Source: CAILUG01 sp038125665 (GTDB lineage Bacteria; Pseudomonadota; Gammaproteobacteria; Pseudomonadales; Pseudohongiellaceae). Taken from it: a stretch of 51,066 nt of DNA. The DNA lies in NCBI GenBank assembly GCA_038125665.1, contig JAYPEI010000015.1, positions 1 to 51,066 of the forward strand. Reading direction: 5' to 3'. The notes under the pieces were generated by a model. It worked only from the letters and a program-made list of their open reading frames with translations. It ran no database searches and was not told the origin of the DNA. The translations under genes were made by a program, and so were the position numbers. Shown here piece after piece: positions 25,805 through 35,213 of this stretch. Positions within the stretch are counted from its first letter, which is position 1; every line of letters begins with the position of its first letter.

Positions 25805-26107
25805 ATGGACAGTGTTGCTCCTGTACTAGTAAATCTAATCATACTAGTGCTTTCAACGTATGTTGGTTATCACGTTGTTTGGAATGTTACGCCTGCATTA
25901 CATACACCATTAATGGCAGTTACAAATGCTATATCAGCTATTGTGGTTGTAGGATCCTTGATGGCTGCAGCACTTACTGAGTCATTTTTAGGGCAAATCA
26001 TGGGAGTTGCAGCGCTTATACTGGCGGCAGTAAATATCTTTGGTGGGTTCTTGGTTACACGTAGAATGTTGCAGATGTTTAAGAAAAAGGAAAAATCGTC
26101 TAATTAA
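25805..26107 (+). CDS. pntAB: NAD(P) transhydrogenase subunit alpha part 2 (membrane)
   Basis: This 100-aa membrane piece corresponds to the C-terminal helices of a full-length PntA. It has three hydrophobic segments (about 8-26, 35-58 and 62-85), with HTPLMAVTNAISAIVVVGS in the middle, the expected conserved stretch, and a basic C-terminal tail. It forms the proton channel with PntB. It lies between pntAA (1-base gap) and pntB (23-base gap). Confidence 0.95.
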   Translation: MDSVAPVLVNLIILVLSTYVGYHVVWNVTPALHTPLMAVTNAISAIVVVGSLMAAALTESFLGQIMGVAALILAAVNIFGGFLVTRRMLQMFKKKEKSSN

Positions 26108-26130
26108 ACCCGTGAAAAAGGATTAAAGCA

Positions 26131-27570
26131 GTGTATTTGAACATAATTGTTGTTTGCTATTTATTAGCTGCAGTGTGTTTTATCCAATCTTTAAAGGGAC
26201 TATCTCATCCAAAGTCTGCTCTGCGTGGGAATCTTTTTGGAATATCTGGGATGATTCTTGCAGTTGTGAGTACCTTAGGCATGATATTTCTATATCAAGA
26301 GTCATCACTTGCTGGATTCATTCGTGTTGCGATAGGTTTAGGAATTGGGGCATTGATAGGAAGCACTTTAGCCTTAAGAGTTGAGATGACTAAAATGCCA
26401 GAGTTGGTTGCATTTATGCATAGTATGATTGGTTTGGCCGCGGTATGCATTGCTATAACTCTAGTTCTAGAGCCTAGTGCTTTATTAACGGCTCTCTCTC
26501 ATGGTCAAACTTTACCGTTAGCGAACAGAATTGAAGTTTCAATTGGAGCAGGCGTGGGGGCGATAACTTTTTCAGGATCAATTATTGCATTTGGAAAACT
26601 TTCTGGGCGATTCAAATTCCGTCTCTTCCAGGGAGCTCCCTTGAAGTTTCCAGGACAACATTTTCTAAACTTATGTGTTGGCATTTTGATAATAGGACTG
26701 ATGATTCTTTTTTCAATCTCAGAGGGTGATGCTCCTATACATATATTCTATATGTTACTTATTTTTAGTTTTTTATTAGGAGTAACACTAATAATACCTA
26801 TAGGTGGGGCAGACATGCCTGTGGTTGTTTCTATGCTCAATTCATACTCAGGGTGGGCAGCTGCAGGAATCGGTTTTTCACTTGATAACCCTCTCCTGAT
26901 TATTGCTGGTGCCCTTGTTGGTAGTTCAGGTGCAATATTGTCTTATATCATGTGTAGGGCTATGAATCGTAGTTTTATATCTGTCATTTTAGGTGGCTTT
27001 GGTGCTGAAGAAGAAACACTATCGTCACATGGCAGTGAACAGCGTATAGCAAAAAGTGGCAGCTCAGATGATGTTGCATTCATTATTGCTAATGCTGGCT
27101 CTGTAATAATCGTACCTGGTTATGGTCTTGCTGTTGCAAGGGCACAACATGCCTTAGTTGAGCTCGCTGACAAATTGACCAACTTAGGTGTTGATGTACG
27201 ATATGCGATACATCCTGTAGCGGGACGTATGCCTGGCCACATGAATGTTCTCTTAGCAGAGGCAGAGGTTCCGTATGATCAAGTTTATGAAATGGAGGAA
27301 ATAAACAGCGAATTTTCTCAAACAGATGTGGTGCTGGTACTTGGTGCAAATGATGTTGTTAATCCACTCGCACTTGTACCTGGAAGCCCAATTCATGGTA
27401 TGCCAATTTTGGAAGCACACAAAGCTAGAACAGTTATTGTGAACAAACGAAGTATGGCAGCAGGTTATTCTGGTCTTGATAATGAATTATTTTACTTAGA
27501 CAAGACCATGATGGTCTTCGGAGATGCAAAGAAGGTCTTAGAGTCTATTGTTAAATCTTTAGAGTCATAA
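26131..27570 (+). CDS. pntB: NAD(P) transhydrogenase subunit beta
   Basis: This 479-aa PntB has about nine transmembrane helices in the first 290 residues and then the NADP-binding domain III. The dIII marks are IIVPGYGLAVARAQHAL, IHPVAGRMPGHMNVLLAEA and VLGANDVVNP. It starts with GTG at 26131, with AAGGA about 9 bases upstream. The complex uses the proton gradient to drive NADH plus NADP to NADPH. With proteorhodopsin encoded a few kilobases away, light could feed this reaction (inference). It converges on idi with 25 bases between stops and no obvious terminator. Confidence 0.96.
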   Translation: MYLNIIVVCYLLAAVCFIQSLKGLSHPKSALRGNLFGISGMILAVVSTLGMIFLYQESSLAGFIRVAIGLGIGALIGSTLALRVEMTKMPELVAFMHSMIGLAAVCIAITLVLEPSALLTALSHGQTLPLANRIEVSIGAGVGAITFSGSIIAFGKLSGRFKFRLFQGAPLKFPGQHFLNLCVGILIIGLMILFSISEGDAPIHIFYMLLIFSFLLGVTLIIPIGGADMPVVVSMLNSYSGWAAAGIGFSLDNPLLIIAGALVGSSGAILSYIMCRAMNRSFISVILGGFGAEEETLSSHGSEQRIAKSGSSDDVAFIIANAGSVIIVPGYGLAVARAQHALVELADKLTNLGVDVRYAIHPVAGRMPGHMNVLLAEAEVPYDQVYEMEEINSEFSQTDVVLVLGANDVVNPLALVPGSPIHGMPILEAHKARTVIVNKRSMAAGYSGLDNELFYLDKTMMVFGDAKKVLESIVKSLES

Positions 27571-27595
27571 TTGTAGAGAATCTTAAAGTTAAAAT

Positions 27596-28654
27596 TCACT
27601 TCACCGTATGGAGTTCTACTTGGGATAAATCTACTACTGATTTAGCTCCTACGCAAAGGCAAGTAATTGCGAGTTCAAACTGCCATTGATTTATTAAATC
27701 AATAAGTGGCTGTTCCCCATCCTGGGCTGCTAGAAGAAAAGGTTGAGCTGCTGAAGCCAGGGTGCACCCTAGACTTAAGCACTTAGCCACATCAAGCCCG
27801 GAACGAATACCACCAGAGGCAATTAAGTTAATATCACAAAGTCTAGGGTCTTTTTTTATTCCTCTAATACATTCGACAAGTGGCATACCAAAATTATGAA
27901 ATGTTGAATAATTATGGGTAGAGTTATTACTTGAGTATCGAGTTCGCATAGACTCAATGCCGGCCCAAGAAGTTCCGCCAGCTGCAGCTACGTCAATCCA
28001 CTTTATACCAATGTCTGATAGTTTATTTGCAGAATTTGGTCCAATTCCGTGACCAACTTCTTTTACAATTATTGGGACTGGAGAAGCCTTTACCAAGGAT
28101 TCTAGTGAGTTTGACAGTCCTCTCCAATTTTTATTTCCTTCGGGTTGGATGGCCTCTTGGAGTGGATTTAAATGTATAATCAGCCCAACTGCATCACTGA
28201 TTTCAATACAACGTAGGGCAGAGTAAACACCATTCTTGTTTAGAAGTTCTGAACCACCTAAGTTAGCAAGTATTGGTATGTTTGGTGCATATTTTCTTAA
28301 ATTAAATTCTTTAGCAATTTTAGTGTCCTCTAATGCAATACGCATAGAGCCAATTCCCATAGCGATACCACATGCTTCAGCAGCTGTTGCTAATGTTGCG
28401 TTAAGTTTTGAAGCCTTCTTTACACCCCCCGACATTGAGGCTATAAGAAGTGGTTGTTGAAGTTTATAGTCAAAAAAATCCAGAGTTGTATTTATTTCAC
28501 ATAAATTCAATTCAGGTAGAGCTATAGATTCATAGAAAAGTCTTGAGAGACCATTACTTATTTCCATTTGGGCCTGTGCAGTAGCTGCAAGTTTAAGATG
28601 ATCTATTTTTCTGGAGCCAATTTGATCATTAAATTCTTGTGAACTTTTTTTCAT
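27596..28654 (-). CDS. fni: Type 2 isopentenyl-diphosphate isomerase (FMN-dependent)
   Basis: This converts IPP to DMAPP, feeding carotenoid synthesis. It is 352 aa with RKIDHLKL at about 15, an ASMSGG flavin-binding segment, and AMGIGSMR where many homologues have GSQR. A later EVGHGIG and AAGGTSW (glycine-rich phosphate loop), then ASGGIRSGLDVAKCLSLG, complete the TIM-barrel pattern. The ribosome site is strong (GGAGA, 6 bases). It is the last gene of the crtE-I-B-Y-blh-idi operon, 9 bases after blh, as in many proteorhodopsin clusters. Confidence 0.94.
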   Translation of the reverse strand: MKKSSQEFNDQIGSRKIDHLKLAATAQAQMEISNGLSRLFYESIALPELNLCEINTTLDFFDYKLQQPLLIASMSGGVKKASKLNATLATAAEACGIAMGIGSMRIALEDTKIAKEFNLRKYAPNIPILANLGGSELLNKNGVYSALRCIEISDAVGLIIHLNPLQEAIQPEGNKNWRGLSNSLESLVKASPVPIIVKEVGHGIGPNSANKLSDIGIKWIDVAAAGGTSWAGIESMRTRYSSNNSTHNYSTFHNFGMPLVECIRGIKKDPRLCDINLIASGGIRSGLDVAKCLSLGCTLASAAQPFLLAAQDGEQPLIDLINQWQFELAITCLCVGAKSVVDLSQVELHTVK

Positions 28655-28663
28655 TTATATCTC

Positions 28664-29476
28664 CTAACTGTTCAGAGATGTAGACTCTCTTCGTAGAAAG
28701 AAATCAATAAGAATCATATGTGGTACAGTTATGGAAAATAAAAACGCGAAGAAAACCTCTACAAATATATTTGACAAGGATGAGTTAACAGAACTATTCG
28801 AAATTGAAAAAATATAAATAACTATGAAAATAAGCAATGTAGAAATAAGAGTAAATATCAAAATTTCCTTTTTTGAAAATAAATCAGGAAATATCTTAGA
28901 GATCCAATTTGTATGTTTACGAGCATGGAAAAATGAAAAATATATACACAAAGACCAGAGTGGAGGAAGGGTGTATGTGACTGTAATAAGTAAAAAAAGT
29001 TCAATAAATTTAGATCTGTTAAATTCTAATAAAAGCGCTAAAAAAAGTGAAAATGTACAAATTACCCATAATGGAAATATATATTCAAGAATATAGAAAA
29101 ACCAATATGGTTCAATATTTAAAATATTTAAAAGGGTACGAACTGACTCTTCCTGCCAAGTCGGAAGTGCAATCATCGTTATACCGCCCCATGAAAAAAT
29201 CTGGATTGGTAAAAAAAAATAATTTTTTCTATTGCTATCACAACTCCCAAAATGCCAAATAGTCATTGTAACGAAAAGGATAAAAGCTACTTCCTTCTCC
29301 ACAAACCAAACTAAAAGAGAAAGAAGAAAAATAGAGAAATACATTAATATATATTTAGAAAATTCCCACTTTGATCTAGCTTTCTTATTCAATATTAATG
29401 CGTCGAATGCGCCGTGAGGGAACCCAAGTACTCCCATCAAAATAAGTGGGAGTATTTCAAATAACTGAAATACCAT
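28664..29476 (-). CDS. blh: Beta-carotene 15,15'-dioxygenase, Brp/Blh family
   Basis: This membrane enzyme cleaves beta-carotene into two retinals, the proteorhodopsin chromophore. It is about 270 aa with several hydrophobic helices. The iron-binding His motifs are all present: GFPHGAFD near the N-terminus, TIWHFGSCD, FFHARKH, and VPHMILIDFFLR near the C-terminus. Two starts are possible, GTG 29479 or ATG 29476 in the junction TAGTGATG with the crtY stop. I give the ATG, with AGGAAG about 9 bases upstream. Base composition is especially AT-rich and the protein is Phe/Ile-rich. Confidence 0.93.
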   Translation of the reverse strand: MVFQLFEILPLILMGVLGFPHGAFDALILNKKARSKWEFSKYILMYFSIFLLSLLVWFVEKEVAFILFVTMTIWHFGSCDSNRKNYFFLPIQIFSWGGITMIALPTWQEESVRTLLNILNIEPYWFFYILEYIFPLWVICTFSLFLALLLEFNRSKFIELFLLITVTYTLPPLWSLCIYFSFFHARKHTNWISKIFPDLFSKKEILIFTLISTLLIFIVIYIFSISNSSVNSSLSNIFVEVFFAFLFSITVPHMILIDFFLRRESTSLNS

Positions 29477-29478
29477 CA

Positions 29479-30633
29479 CTATTTTCTTCCTAAAGCTGAT
29501 AATACAAATGGCATGGTTGGGACACTTCTAATGGCATTAATTGTTGAAAAAAATCCTCCATGATCAGATAGAAATGCTGCAAATTGATCAGCAGTCAGAC
29601 CATCTGCAAGTTGAATGAGAGTTTTAGGTATTAACTCTGGATTTTTGGACATAACACCCAAAAAGACTTTGTCTAACCACCGTGAAAACTTCCTGTATGG
29701 GTTTTTTAATTCGAAATTTGCTAGGGGATTAAATTGAGAGTAACCAAGATGTTCTAACACTGATTGAATCTGTTTCTCGACAGCAAGGAACGCATACCCA
29801 GTAGATGAACGTGCTGCACCTCCAGCAATTCCGAAGGGTATAATGCCTTTATCAGATATTTGTGGAATAACATCTCCCATTGGAATTGATCCAATCTCTG
29901 AGCTTTCAACTAGGGGATCTTTGATATTACTAAATTTTTCACAAATTACTTTGCCTAGTGCTTCTTCAAAATTGATAGTTGAAGATACCTCTGGCAAAAA
30001 ACCAGTAAATTCTACAAATAATCGATACTGGTCTAAAGGAAGGATATAGATAAAAAATATACCTGTAGAAGACAATCTTGGGACATCAAAATCCATTAAT
30101 GTGGGAGTATCAACGTTATGTTTAGATTGAGAGTAAAGAGTTTGACCCATAAATTGTTGAATAAAACAGTCAGGTTTAGGATCTGGTGGTCGTGTATCAA
30201 ATAGAAGATTACAATAATATTTATTATTCGAAGTGCTTACTTTGAGTCTCTTAGTACTTACCTCGCCAGCTTGATCTATTATTTCTAATTTATCAAAATC
30301 TCTAAAAATTTGGGTCTTTTCTAATTTATTTTCTATTTTATTTTTGAGTGTTAAACCATCTAAACTTACGTACTCGTAGTTGGATGCTGATTTGTGAATA
30401 CTTGAGGAATTTATTTTAAAATTCCAACTTTCCCATCTAGCGTCTATACAATCGTGACACTCTATTCGATCACCTTTATGTTTCCAAAAACTAATTCTCT
30501 GTTGTCTATTGTCTTTTGGTCCTAATAGTATAATGCTCAAGTCAGGCCTTTTTTTTTGAATCGAATAAGCAAGTCTCAAACCTGATAATCCAGCTCCAAT
30601 TATTGCAATGTCAAAATTATTTATATTTTGCAT
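29479..30633 (-). CDS. crtY: Lycopene beta-cyclase
   Basis: This cyclises lycopene to beta-carotene. It is a CrtY-type flavoprotein of about 384 aa. The N-terminal dinucleotide motif FDIAIIGAGLSGLRLAYSI is present. SFWKHK, FDTRPP and MDFDVPR segments are typical of bacterial CrtY. A GIAGGAARSSTGYAF motif occurs around residue 275. The frame is open to 30648, where TTG/ATG starts also exist; the ATG at 30633 puts the FAD motif at the usual distance from the N-terminus. It overlaps the crtB end by 17 bases, and its stop overlaps the blh start. Confidence 0.92.
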   Translation of the reverse strand: MQNINNFDIAIIGAGLSGLRLAYSIQKKRPDLSIILLGPKDNRQQRISFWKHKGDRIECHDCIDARWESWNFKINSSSIHKSASNYEYVSLDGLTLKNKIENKLEKTQIFRDFDKLEIIDQAGEVSTKRLKVSTSNNKYYCNLLFDTRPPDPKPDCFIQQFMGQTLYSQSKHNVDTPTLMDFDVPRLSSTGIFFIYILPLDQYRLFVEFTGFLPEVSSTINFEEALGKVICEKFSNIKDPLVESSEIGSIPMGDVIPQISDKGIIPFGIAGGAARSSTGYAFLAVEKQIQSVLEHLGYSQFNPLANFELKNPYRKFSRWLDKVFLGVMSKNPELIPKTLIQLADGLTADQFAAFLSDHGGFFSTINAIRSVPTMPFVLSALGRK

Positions 30634-31603
30634 ATGGCAACCCATCAAAAAAGATATGGAGACTGCTTTTGTGTGATTTAAAGTTTCTTGAGAGCAATAT
30701 TTTAAGAAGTGATGGTAATTCTCTAAGAGCTACCCAAGCTTTTTCTTTGTTTGATAAGTAAGTTCTACAATTTTGCCAACTGACATTATTACGAAGAATT
30801 TTTCGTCCGATTTCACGATATAAAATAGCTGCAAATCCTATTGGAATACGGGCATAAAAGGGCAAATACCACAATCCATTCAATCCTGATTCATAGTACT
30901 CTTCAGCTTTTAGTATGATTTTTTTTATTTCTTCACGAATGATTTTGTCATCAGACACGGTTGGCATTAAAAAACTATCCAACGCTAATTGATTAGGGAT
31001 ATATTTTCGATTTATTTGTACATCCTCCTTAACGTCTCTTGCAATATTAGTAAGCTGCATAGCGACACCCAAATCAATTGCATGGACTAATGCTTTTTCT
31101 GATGATGTCGAAAAAACGCCACACATCATTATCCCAACAGTTCCTGCAACCCTATAACAATATCTTAGTAACTCATTTTGAGTAGTAAAGTTAACGACAT
31201 CATCTTTTATATCGTCGACCAACCCCTCTAATAATGCTATCAAAACTGTCTTAGGAACCTTTATGTCCAGCAATATAAAGTCTAGTTCGCTTTGGATGAT
31301 TTTATCTACATCTGTATTTTTAGATGAAATGCCAGTATTTGTGACAGATTTGAGAATTGAATTTAATTCTCTTTTACCATTCTCACCTGACTCATCTGCT
31401 AAATCATCAAGAAAACGCAAAAAACGATATAACCTTGCAGAACTTTGTAGAGATTTCTTAGTTAAAAAAATACCTGCCCATCTGAATGTCTTACCATATT
31501 TCGAAAGTATAGATAGAGAGTCCGTCGATAATATGGGATAAAATTTTTCTTCTTCAAAAGTTCTTATTTGATTACAACCGATCTCGTTAATTGATGATTG
31601 CAT
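30617..31603 (-). CDS. crtB: Phytoene synthase
   Basis: This condenses two GGPP into phytoene. It is 328 aa. The first Asp-rich motif FLRFLDDLADE (about 65) and the second NIARDVKEDVQINRKYIPN (about 190) are both intact, as expected of squalene/phytoene synthases. The ARLYRFLRFLDDLAD signature is clear. It lies 11 bases downstream of crtI and overlaps crtY. Confidence 0.95.
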   Translation of the reverse strand: MQSSINEIGCNQIRTFEEEKFYPILSTDSLSILSKYGKTFRWAGIFLTKKSLQSSARLYRFLRFLDDLADESGENGKRELNSILKSVTNTGISSKNTDVDKIIQSELDFILLDIKVPKTVLIALLEGLVDDIKDDVVNFTTQNELLRYCYRVAGTVGIMMCGVFSTSSEKALVHAIDLGVAMQLTNIARDVKEDVQINRKYIPNQLALDSFLMPTVSDDKIIREEIKKIILKAEEYYESGLNGLWYLPFYARIPIGFAAILYREIGRKILRNNVSWQNCRTYLSNKEKAWVALRELPSLLKILLSRNFKSHKSSLHIFFDGLPYAKYK

Positions 31604-31614
31604 TTATTTATAAC

Positions 31615-33084
31615 CTAATTGAGTAGGCTATCTATTACTTTAGCCGATGATAATACCCCTGGTAAACCAGCTCCAGGGTGTGTGCCTGCTCCAACAAAAA
31701 AAAGATTTTTGTAAACTGAATCCTGATTATGAAAGCGAAAGTATGCTGATTGTGAAAATATAGGTGCTATGGAAAATCCTGCGCCATGTGTTGATTTATA
31801 TTGTTGCTTAAAATCTTCTGGTGTCATATAGAAGCACTCACAATAGTTTTCTTTAAGACCAGGTAGTATAGTCCGACTTAATGCATTTATAATGGCACTC
31901 TGAAGTTCAGGACCCTTAAGGGTCCAGTCTGTTTTTGATTTAAGATTACTGACTGGACATAGAACATAAAAGCTATCACAACCTTCAGGCGCAAATGATG
32001 AATCAGTTGCGGTCGGTCTATGTAGATATAAGGAAAAGTCTTCTGGCACTATGTGTCTATCAAAAATGTCTTTCAATAGTTCCTTGTGCCTTGGCCCGAA
32101 CCAAATAGTGTGATGTGCAACATCTTCATATTTTGTTTTTGTACCAAAATACATCACAAATAATCCCATGGAATATTTTAGAAAACGTTCCCTTCTCGGT
32201 AGGCCAGTAAGTAATTCGTTATCTGATTTTTTTAAAAGATGTCTATAGGCATATGGTGGGTCACCGTTAAAAACGATATTGTCTGCGGTATGTGTTCTAC
32301 CGTCACTCGTTCTTACTGCTGTAATTTTATCAAGATTACATACGAATTCATCAACATCGGATTCCATAATAAAACTCACCCCTTCTTCTTTTGCGAGCTT
32401 TTCTAATGCACTTACAAGCTTGCCTGTTCCTCCCATGCAAAAATGTATACCCCATTTACGCTCTAAAAAATGTATCAAGGTATATATTGAAGTTGTTGTG
32501 AAAGGGTTTCCACCTACCAAGAGTGGATGCACAGAGAAGATCTTCCTTAATTTTTCATTTTTTATATACTTACTCACCATTCCGTAAACTGTTCTGTAGC
32601 TTTTTAACTTAACTAATTCTGGAATTTGTTGGAGCATTGTCTTAAGTTCTAAGAAAGGAATATGGGCCAATTTTGTGAAACCCACATCAAATATTTTTTC
32701 AGATAGATTTAAAAGGGCGAGGTACCCTTTAACATCGTCAGGCTCTAATTCTTTTATTTGATTAAGAGTTTCTTCAAGATTATTCGTGTATTTGAATCGG
32801 CTACCATCTTGAAAGTAGAATTCGTACCACGTCGGAAGTGCTCGAAATTCAACGTAGTCACCAATCTTTTTCCCGAATAGGTTAAAAAGCTCTTCAAACA
32901 TGAATGGAGCAGTTATTACAGTTGGACCGGCATCGTGTATAAAGCCACCTCTGTGAAATACTTGGGCTCTTCCTCCAACTTTAGAGAGTCTTTCTATGAC
33001 AGTAACATCATGTCCTTTGGCTTTAGCCCGAAGTGCAGCAGCTAGTCCACCTATACCAGCCCCTACAACCAGAGTCTTCGTCAT
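31615..33084 (-). CDS. crtI: Phytoene desaturase (lycopene-forming)
   Basis: This is a bacterial CrtI of 489 aa, FAD-dependent, introducing double bonds into phytoene. VVGAGIGGLAAALRAKAKGHDVTVIE is the N-terminal FAD fold and KVGGRAQVFHRGGFIHDAGPTV follows. The C-terminal signature FFVGAGTHPGAGLPGVLSSAKV is complete. The start lies 1 base after the crtE stop (TAGTATG), indicating coupled translation. Confidence 0.96.
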   Translation of the reverse strand: MTKTLVVGAGIGGLAAALRAKAKGHDVTVIERLSKVGGRAQVFHRGGFIHDAGPTVITAPFMFEELFNLFGKKIGDYVEFRALPTWYEFYFQDGSRFKYTNNLEETLNQIKELEPDDVKGYLALLNLSEKIFDVGFTKLAHIPFLELKTMLQQIPELVKLKSYRTVYGMVSKYIKNEKLRKIFSVHPLLVGGNPFTTTSIYTLIHFLERKWGIHFCMGGTGKLVSALEKLAKEEGVSFIMESDVDEFVCNLDKITAVRTSDGRTHTADNIVFNGDPPYAYRHLLKKSDNELLTGLPRRERFLKYSMGLFVMYFGTKTKYEDVAHHTIWFGPRHKELLKDIFDRHIVPEDFSLYLHRPTATDSSFAPEGCDSFYVLCPVSNLKSKTDWTLKGPELQSAIINALSRTILPGLKENYCECFYMTPEDFKQQYKSTHGAGFSIAPIFSQSAYFRFHNQDSVYKNLFFVGAGTHPGAGLPGVLSSAKVIDSLLN

Positions 33085-33085
33085 A

Positions 33086-34105
33086 CTAGGCTCTTTTTTT
33101 ATTTTTTTGATAGTCTAATTTTTCTATTTTTTTAAGAAGCCAAGTATGAATGGGTTCTAAAGAAACTCGGTTTATTGTATCAAGGGTTTCAAGCCTGGAT
33201 TCACACTTTTGAAAATGAATTTGTAGTTGTTTTTTTGTCACAGAAAATGCTTCTGAATTGCGAATCTTATGCCACCATGAGCGTGTTTTGACGGTATCAG
33301 CAATAAGTGCTCCACTCCTGATGTCCATTGCCCAATTTTCAAAGTGAGCGAGCTCATCCATACTCAGGGAGTCACGATAACAAGCTAAAACTGCATTTGG
33401 CCGACAGTTTAACAAGTCGGAGCAGGGGTTGTTGGCTCCATCTTCGCCGCTGAAATTATTGAGATCATTGATTATTTGGAAGCATAGTGCAGCATCATTA
33501 AAGTAACTCTCTATCGTTTCATTTTTAATTTGTGAACCGCTAAGAATTAAAACTCCCATTACGCTCAAGCTCAGAAGGGGGGCTGTTTTAGATGTGGCAA
33601 TATTCTTATATTTATTCCAGCCTGGGTATCCGACAAACATAAATTCACCAGCCTGCCCCTCTGTTAATGTTATTATCGAGTTGCTTAATAAATTCGGAAG
33701 TTGATCATCAATTTTAGCTGCTGTCGCGAAAGCTTTTGCAATTAAATAATCGCCCAAACAGAGTGCCACAGCTGATCCATACTTCCTACTGACGCTCTCT
33801 TGTCCTCGACGATGTAGGTCACCATCACAGATATCGTCATGAATGAGCGATGCATTATGTAAAAGTTCGACCGCTACTGACCAGTTGCCGGCTATATCTG
33901 CGGGTAACCCAAATACTGTTGCTGTTTGATATGCAACAGTACCACGAAGGAGCTTTCCTAGTTTCATGAAATGGAACCTAGCAGGTTCTTTTAAGGATGC
34001 TGGTAAGTCTGTCAGTGCTTGTGTTAATGCTTGCGCTACTTCTGTTGAACAATTGTTATTGATTCTATTGACTATAGTTGGTTGCTTACAGGCTTGTGTA
34101 TTCAT
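33086..34105 (-). CDS. crtE: Geranylgeranyl diphosphate synthase, with degenerate second Asp motif
   Basis: This polyprenyl synthase of 339 aa is the first gene of the carotenoid operon. The first Asp-rich motif is intact (LIHDDICDGDLHRRG, Asp90, Asp91, Asp94), and GQAGEFMF and SKTAPLLSLS match the family. The second motif, usually DDxxD, reads INDLNNF (Asn213, Asp214, Asn217), so two of its three carboxylates are replaced by Asn. The R-P of the KxxRP block is R-G (GKLLRGT). Position and overall match make CrtE likely, but altered metal binding or product length is possible. The intergenic region with proteorhodopsin is upstream. Confidence 0.88.
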   Translation of the reverse strand: MNTQACKQPTIVNRINNNCSTEVAQALTQALTDLPASLKEPARFHFMKLGKLLRGTVAYQTATVFGLPADIAGNWSVAVELLHNASLIHDDICDGDLHRRGQESVSRKYGSAVALCLGDYLIAKAFATAAKIDDQLPNLLSNSIITLTEGQAGEFMFVGYPGWNKYKNIATSKTAPLLSLSVMGVLILSGSQIKNETIESYFNDAALCFQIINDLNNFSGEDGANNPCSDLLNCRPNAVLACYRDSLSMDELAHFENWAMDIRSGALIADTVKTRSWWHKIRNSEAFSVTKKQLQIHFQKCESRLETLDTINRVSLEPIHTWLLKKIEKLDYQKNKKRA

Positions 34106-34425
34106 ATTTTTTCTTCTAATCGATCGCCATGAATTTTTACAACATGACTTTTCTTACGGCAAAACCTCGTCATCAAGATCATAATTAGAATGAATAATTT
34201 AATAGCCAAGAAAAACAATATTTTAGGATCAATAGTTAATAATTTTTTGATCCTATAGTCATTTATTCTTATCACTACGGCTGATTATTTACAAAAAATT
34301 CTATAGTAAAGTGATCCAACACTAATTATTTTACGCATCATGTTCATGCCTAGGATTTTAAGAGGGGCATGTAGTACACGTGTATGTTAATAATAAATAT
34401 TTGATATCAAACTTGGAGAGAGAAT
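34106..34425. promoter_or_regulatory. Divergent regulatory region between crtE and proteorhodopsin
   Basis: This 320-base AT-rich region must hold the promoters of both the crt operon and the proteorhodopsin gene. It contains a perfect 10-base palindrome TACACGTGTA at 34375-34384, about 42 bases before the rhodopsin start. Just before that, CATGCC and GGCATG are inverted around a 15-base spacer (about 34345-34371). I see no strong -35/-10 pair. These repeats are candidate operator sites only. Confidence 0.45.
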
Positions 34426-35196
34426 ATGTCTTCTAAACAATTGAGCAGATGGCAACAGGGCGGACTTTTTGCCCTCCTAGGCTTAGGCTCAGGTTCTGTC
34501 TTTGGTGCTAGCATGCTTCAAAACGGTGACTTCGTAGGTTACTCATTTTGGTTAATATCCATGGCACTGTCTGCCGCCACAATTTTCTTCCTGATGGAAG
34601 CCCTACGTATGGGCGGAAAGTGGGCAACTAGTTTGACTGTGTCAGCGCTCGTAACTTTCATTGCTGCTTTCCACTACATGTACATGAGAGAGGTATGGGT
34701 AACGACTGGATCTTCACCAACTGATTTCCGCTACATCGACTGGTTGCTAACAGTTCCACTCCTAATAACTGAGTTTTACTTGATTCTTTCTGCAATAACC
34801 AGAGTTTCAGGAGGAATTTTCTTCCGGTTAATTCTTGGTACTCTAGTGATGTTGATACCAGGGTACATGGGTGAAGCTGGATATATGGATGTAACTATGG
34901 GCTTCATTATTGGTATGATAGGTTGGGCCTGGATCTTGTACGAAATCTTTGCCGGTGAGGCGAGCAAAGTTGCCGCCGGTCAGGCAACAGCAGCTGTACA
35001 GAAAGCATATGGGCTTATGAAATGGACCGTGACCATAGGTTGGGCAGTATATCCAATCGGCTACTTCCTAGGGTACATGGCTGGAGGAACCGATGACGGC
35101 TCCTTAAATGCAGTATATAACTTGGCTGACGTGCTGAACAAAATCGCGTTCGGTTTATTTATTTGGTACGCAGCAAACGAAGACACATCCAAGTAG
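34426..35196 (+). CDS. Green-type proteorhodopsin, light-driven proton pump
   Basis: This is a seven-helix retinal protein of 256 aa. The pump residues are all present: His83, Asp105 (proton acceptor) and Thr109, Glu116 (proton donor) in the run DWLLTVPLLITEF, Glu150, and the retinal Schiff-base Lys239 in LADVLNKIAFG. The spectral-tuning position is Leu113, which predicts green absorption. In helix C the D-T-E motif points to outward proton pumping rather than sodium or chloride transport. The start is supported by GGAGAG before the ATG. The gene has a single-gene transcript ending at a hairpin terminator. Retinal comes from the divergent crt-blh operon. Confidence 0.97.
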   Translation: MSSKQLSRWQQGGLFALLGLGSGSVFGASMLQNGDFVGYSFWLISMALSAATIFFLMEALRMGGKWATSLTVSALVTFIAAFHYMYMREVWVTTGSSPTDFRYIDWLLTVPLLITEFYLILSAITRVSGGIFFRLILGTLVMLIPGYMGEAGYMDVTMGFIIGMIGWAWILYEIFAGEASKVAAGQATAAVQKAYGLMKWTVTIGWAVYPIGYFLGYMAGGTDDGSLNAVYNLADVLNKIAFGLFIWYAANEDTSK

Positions 35197-35213
35197 TACT
35201 CACAAAGAAAAAA

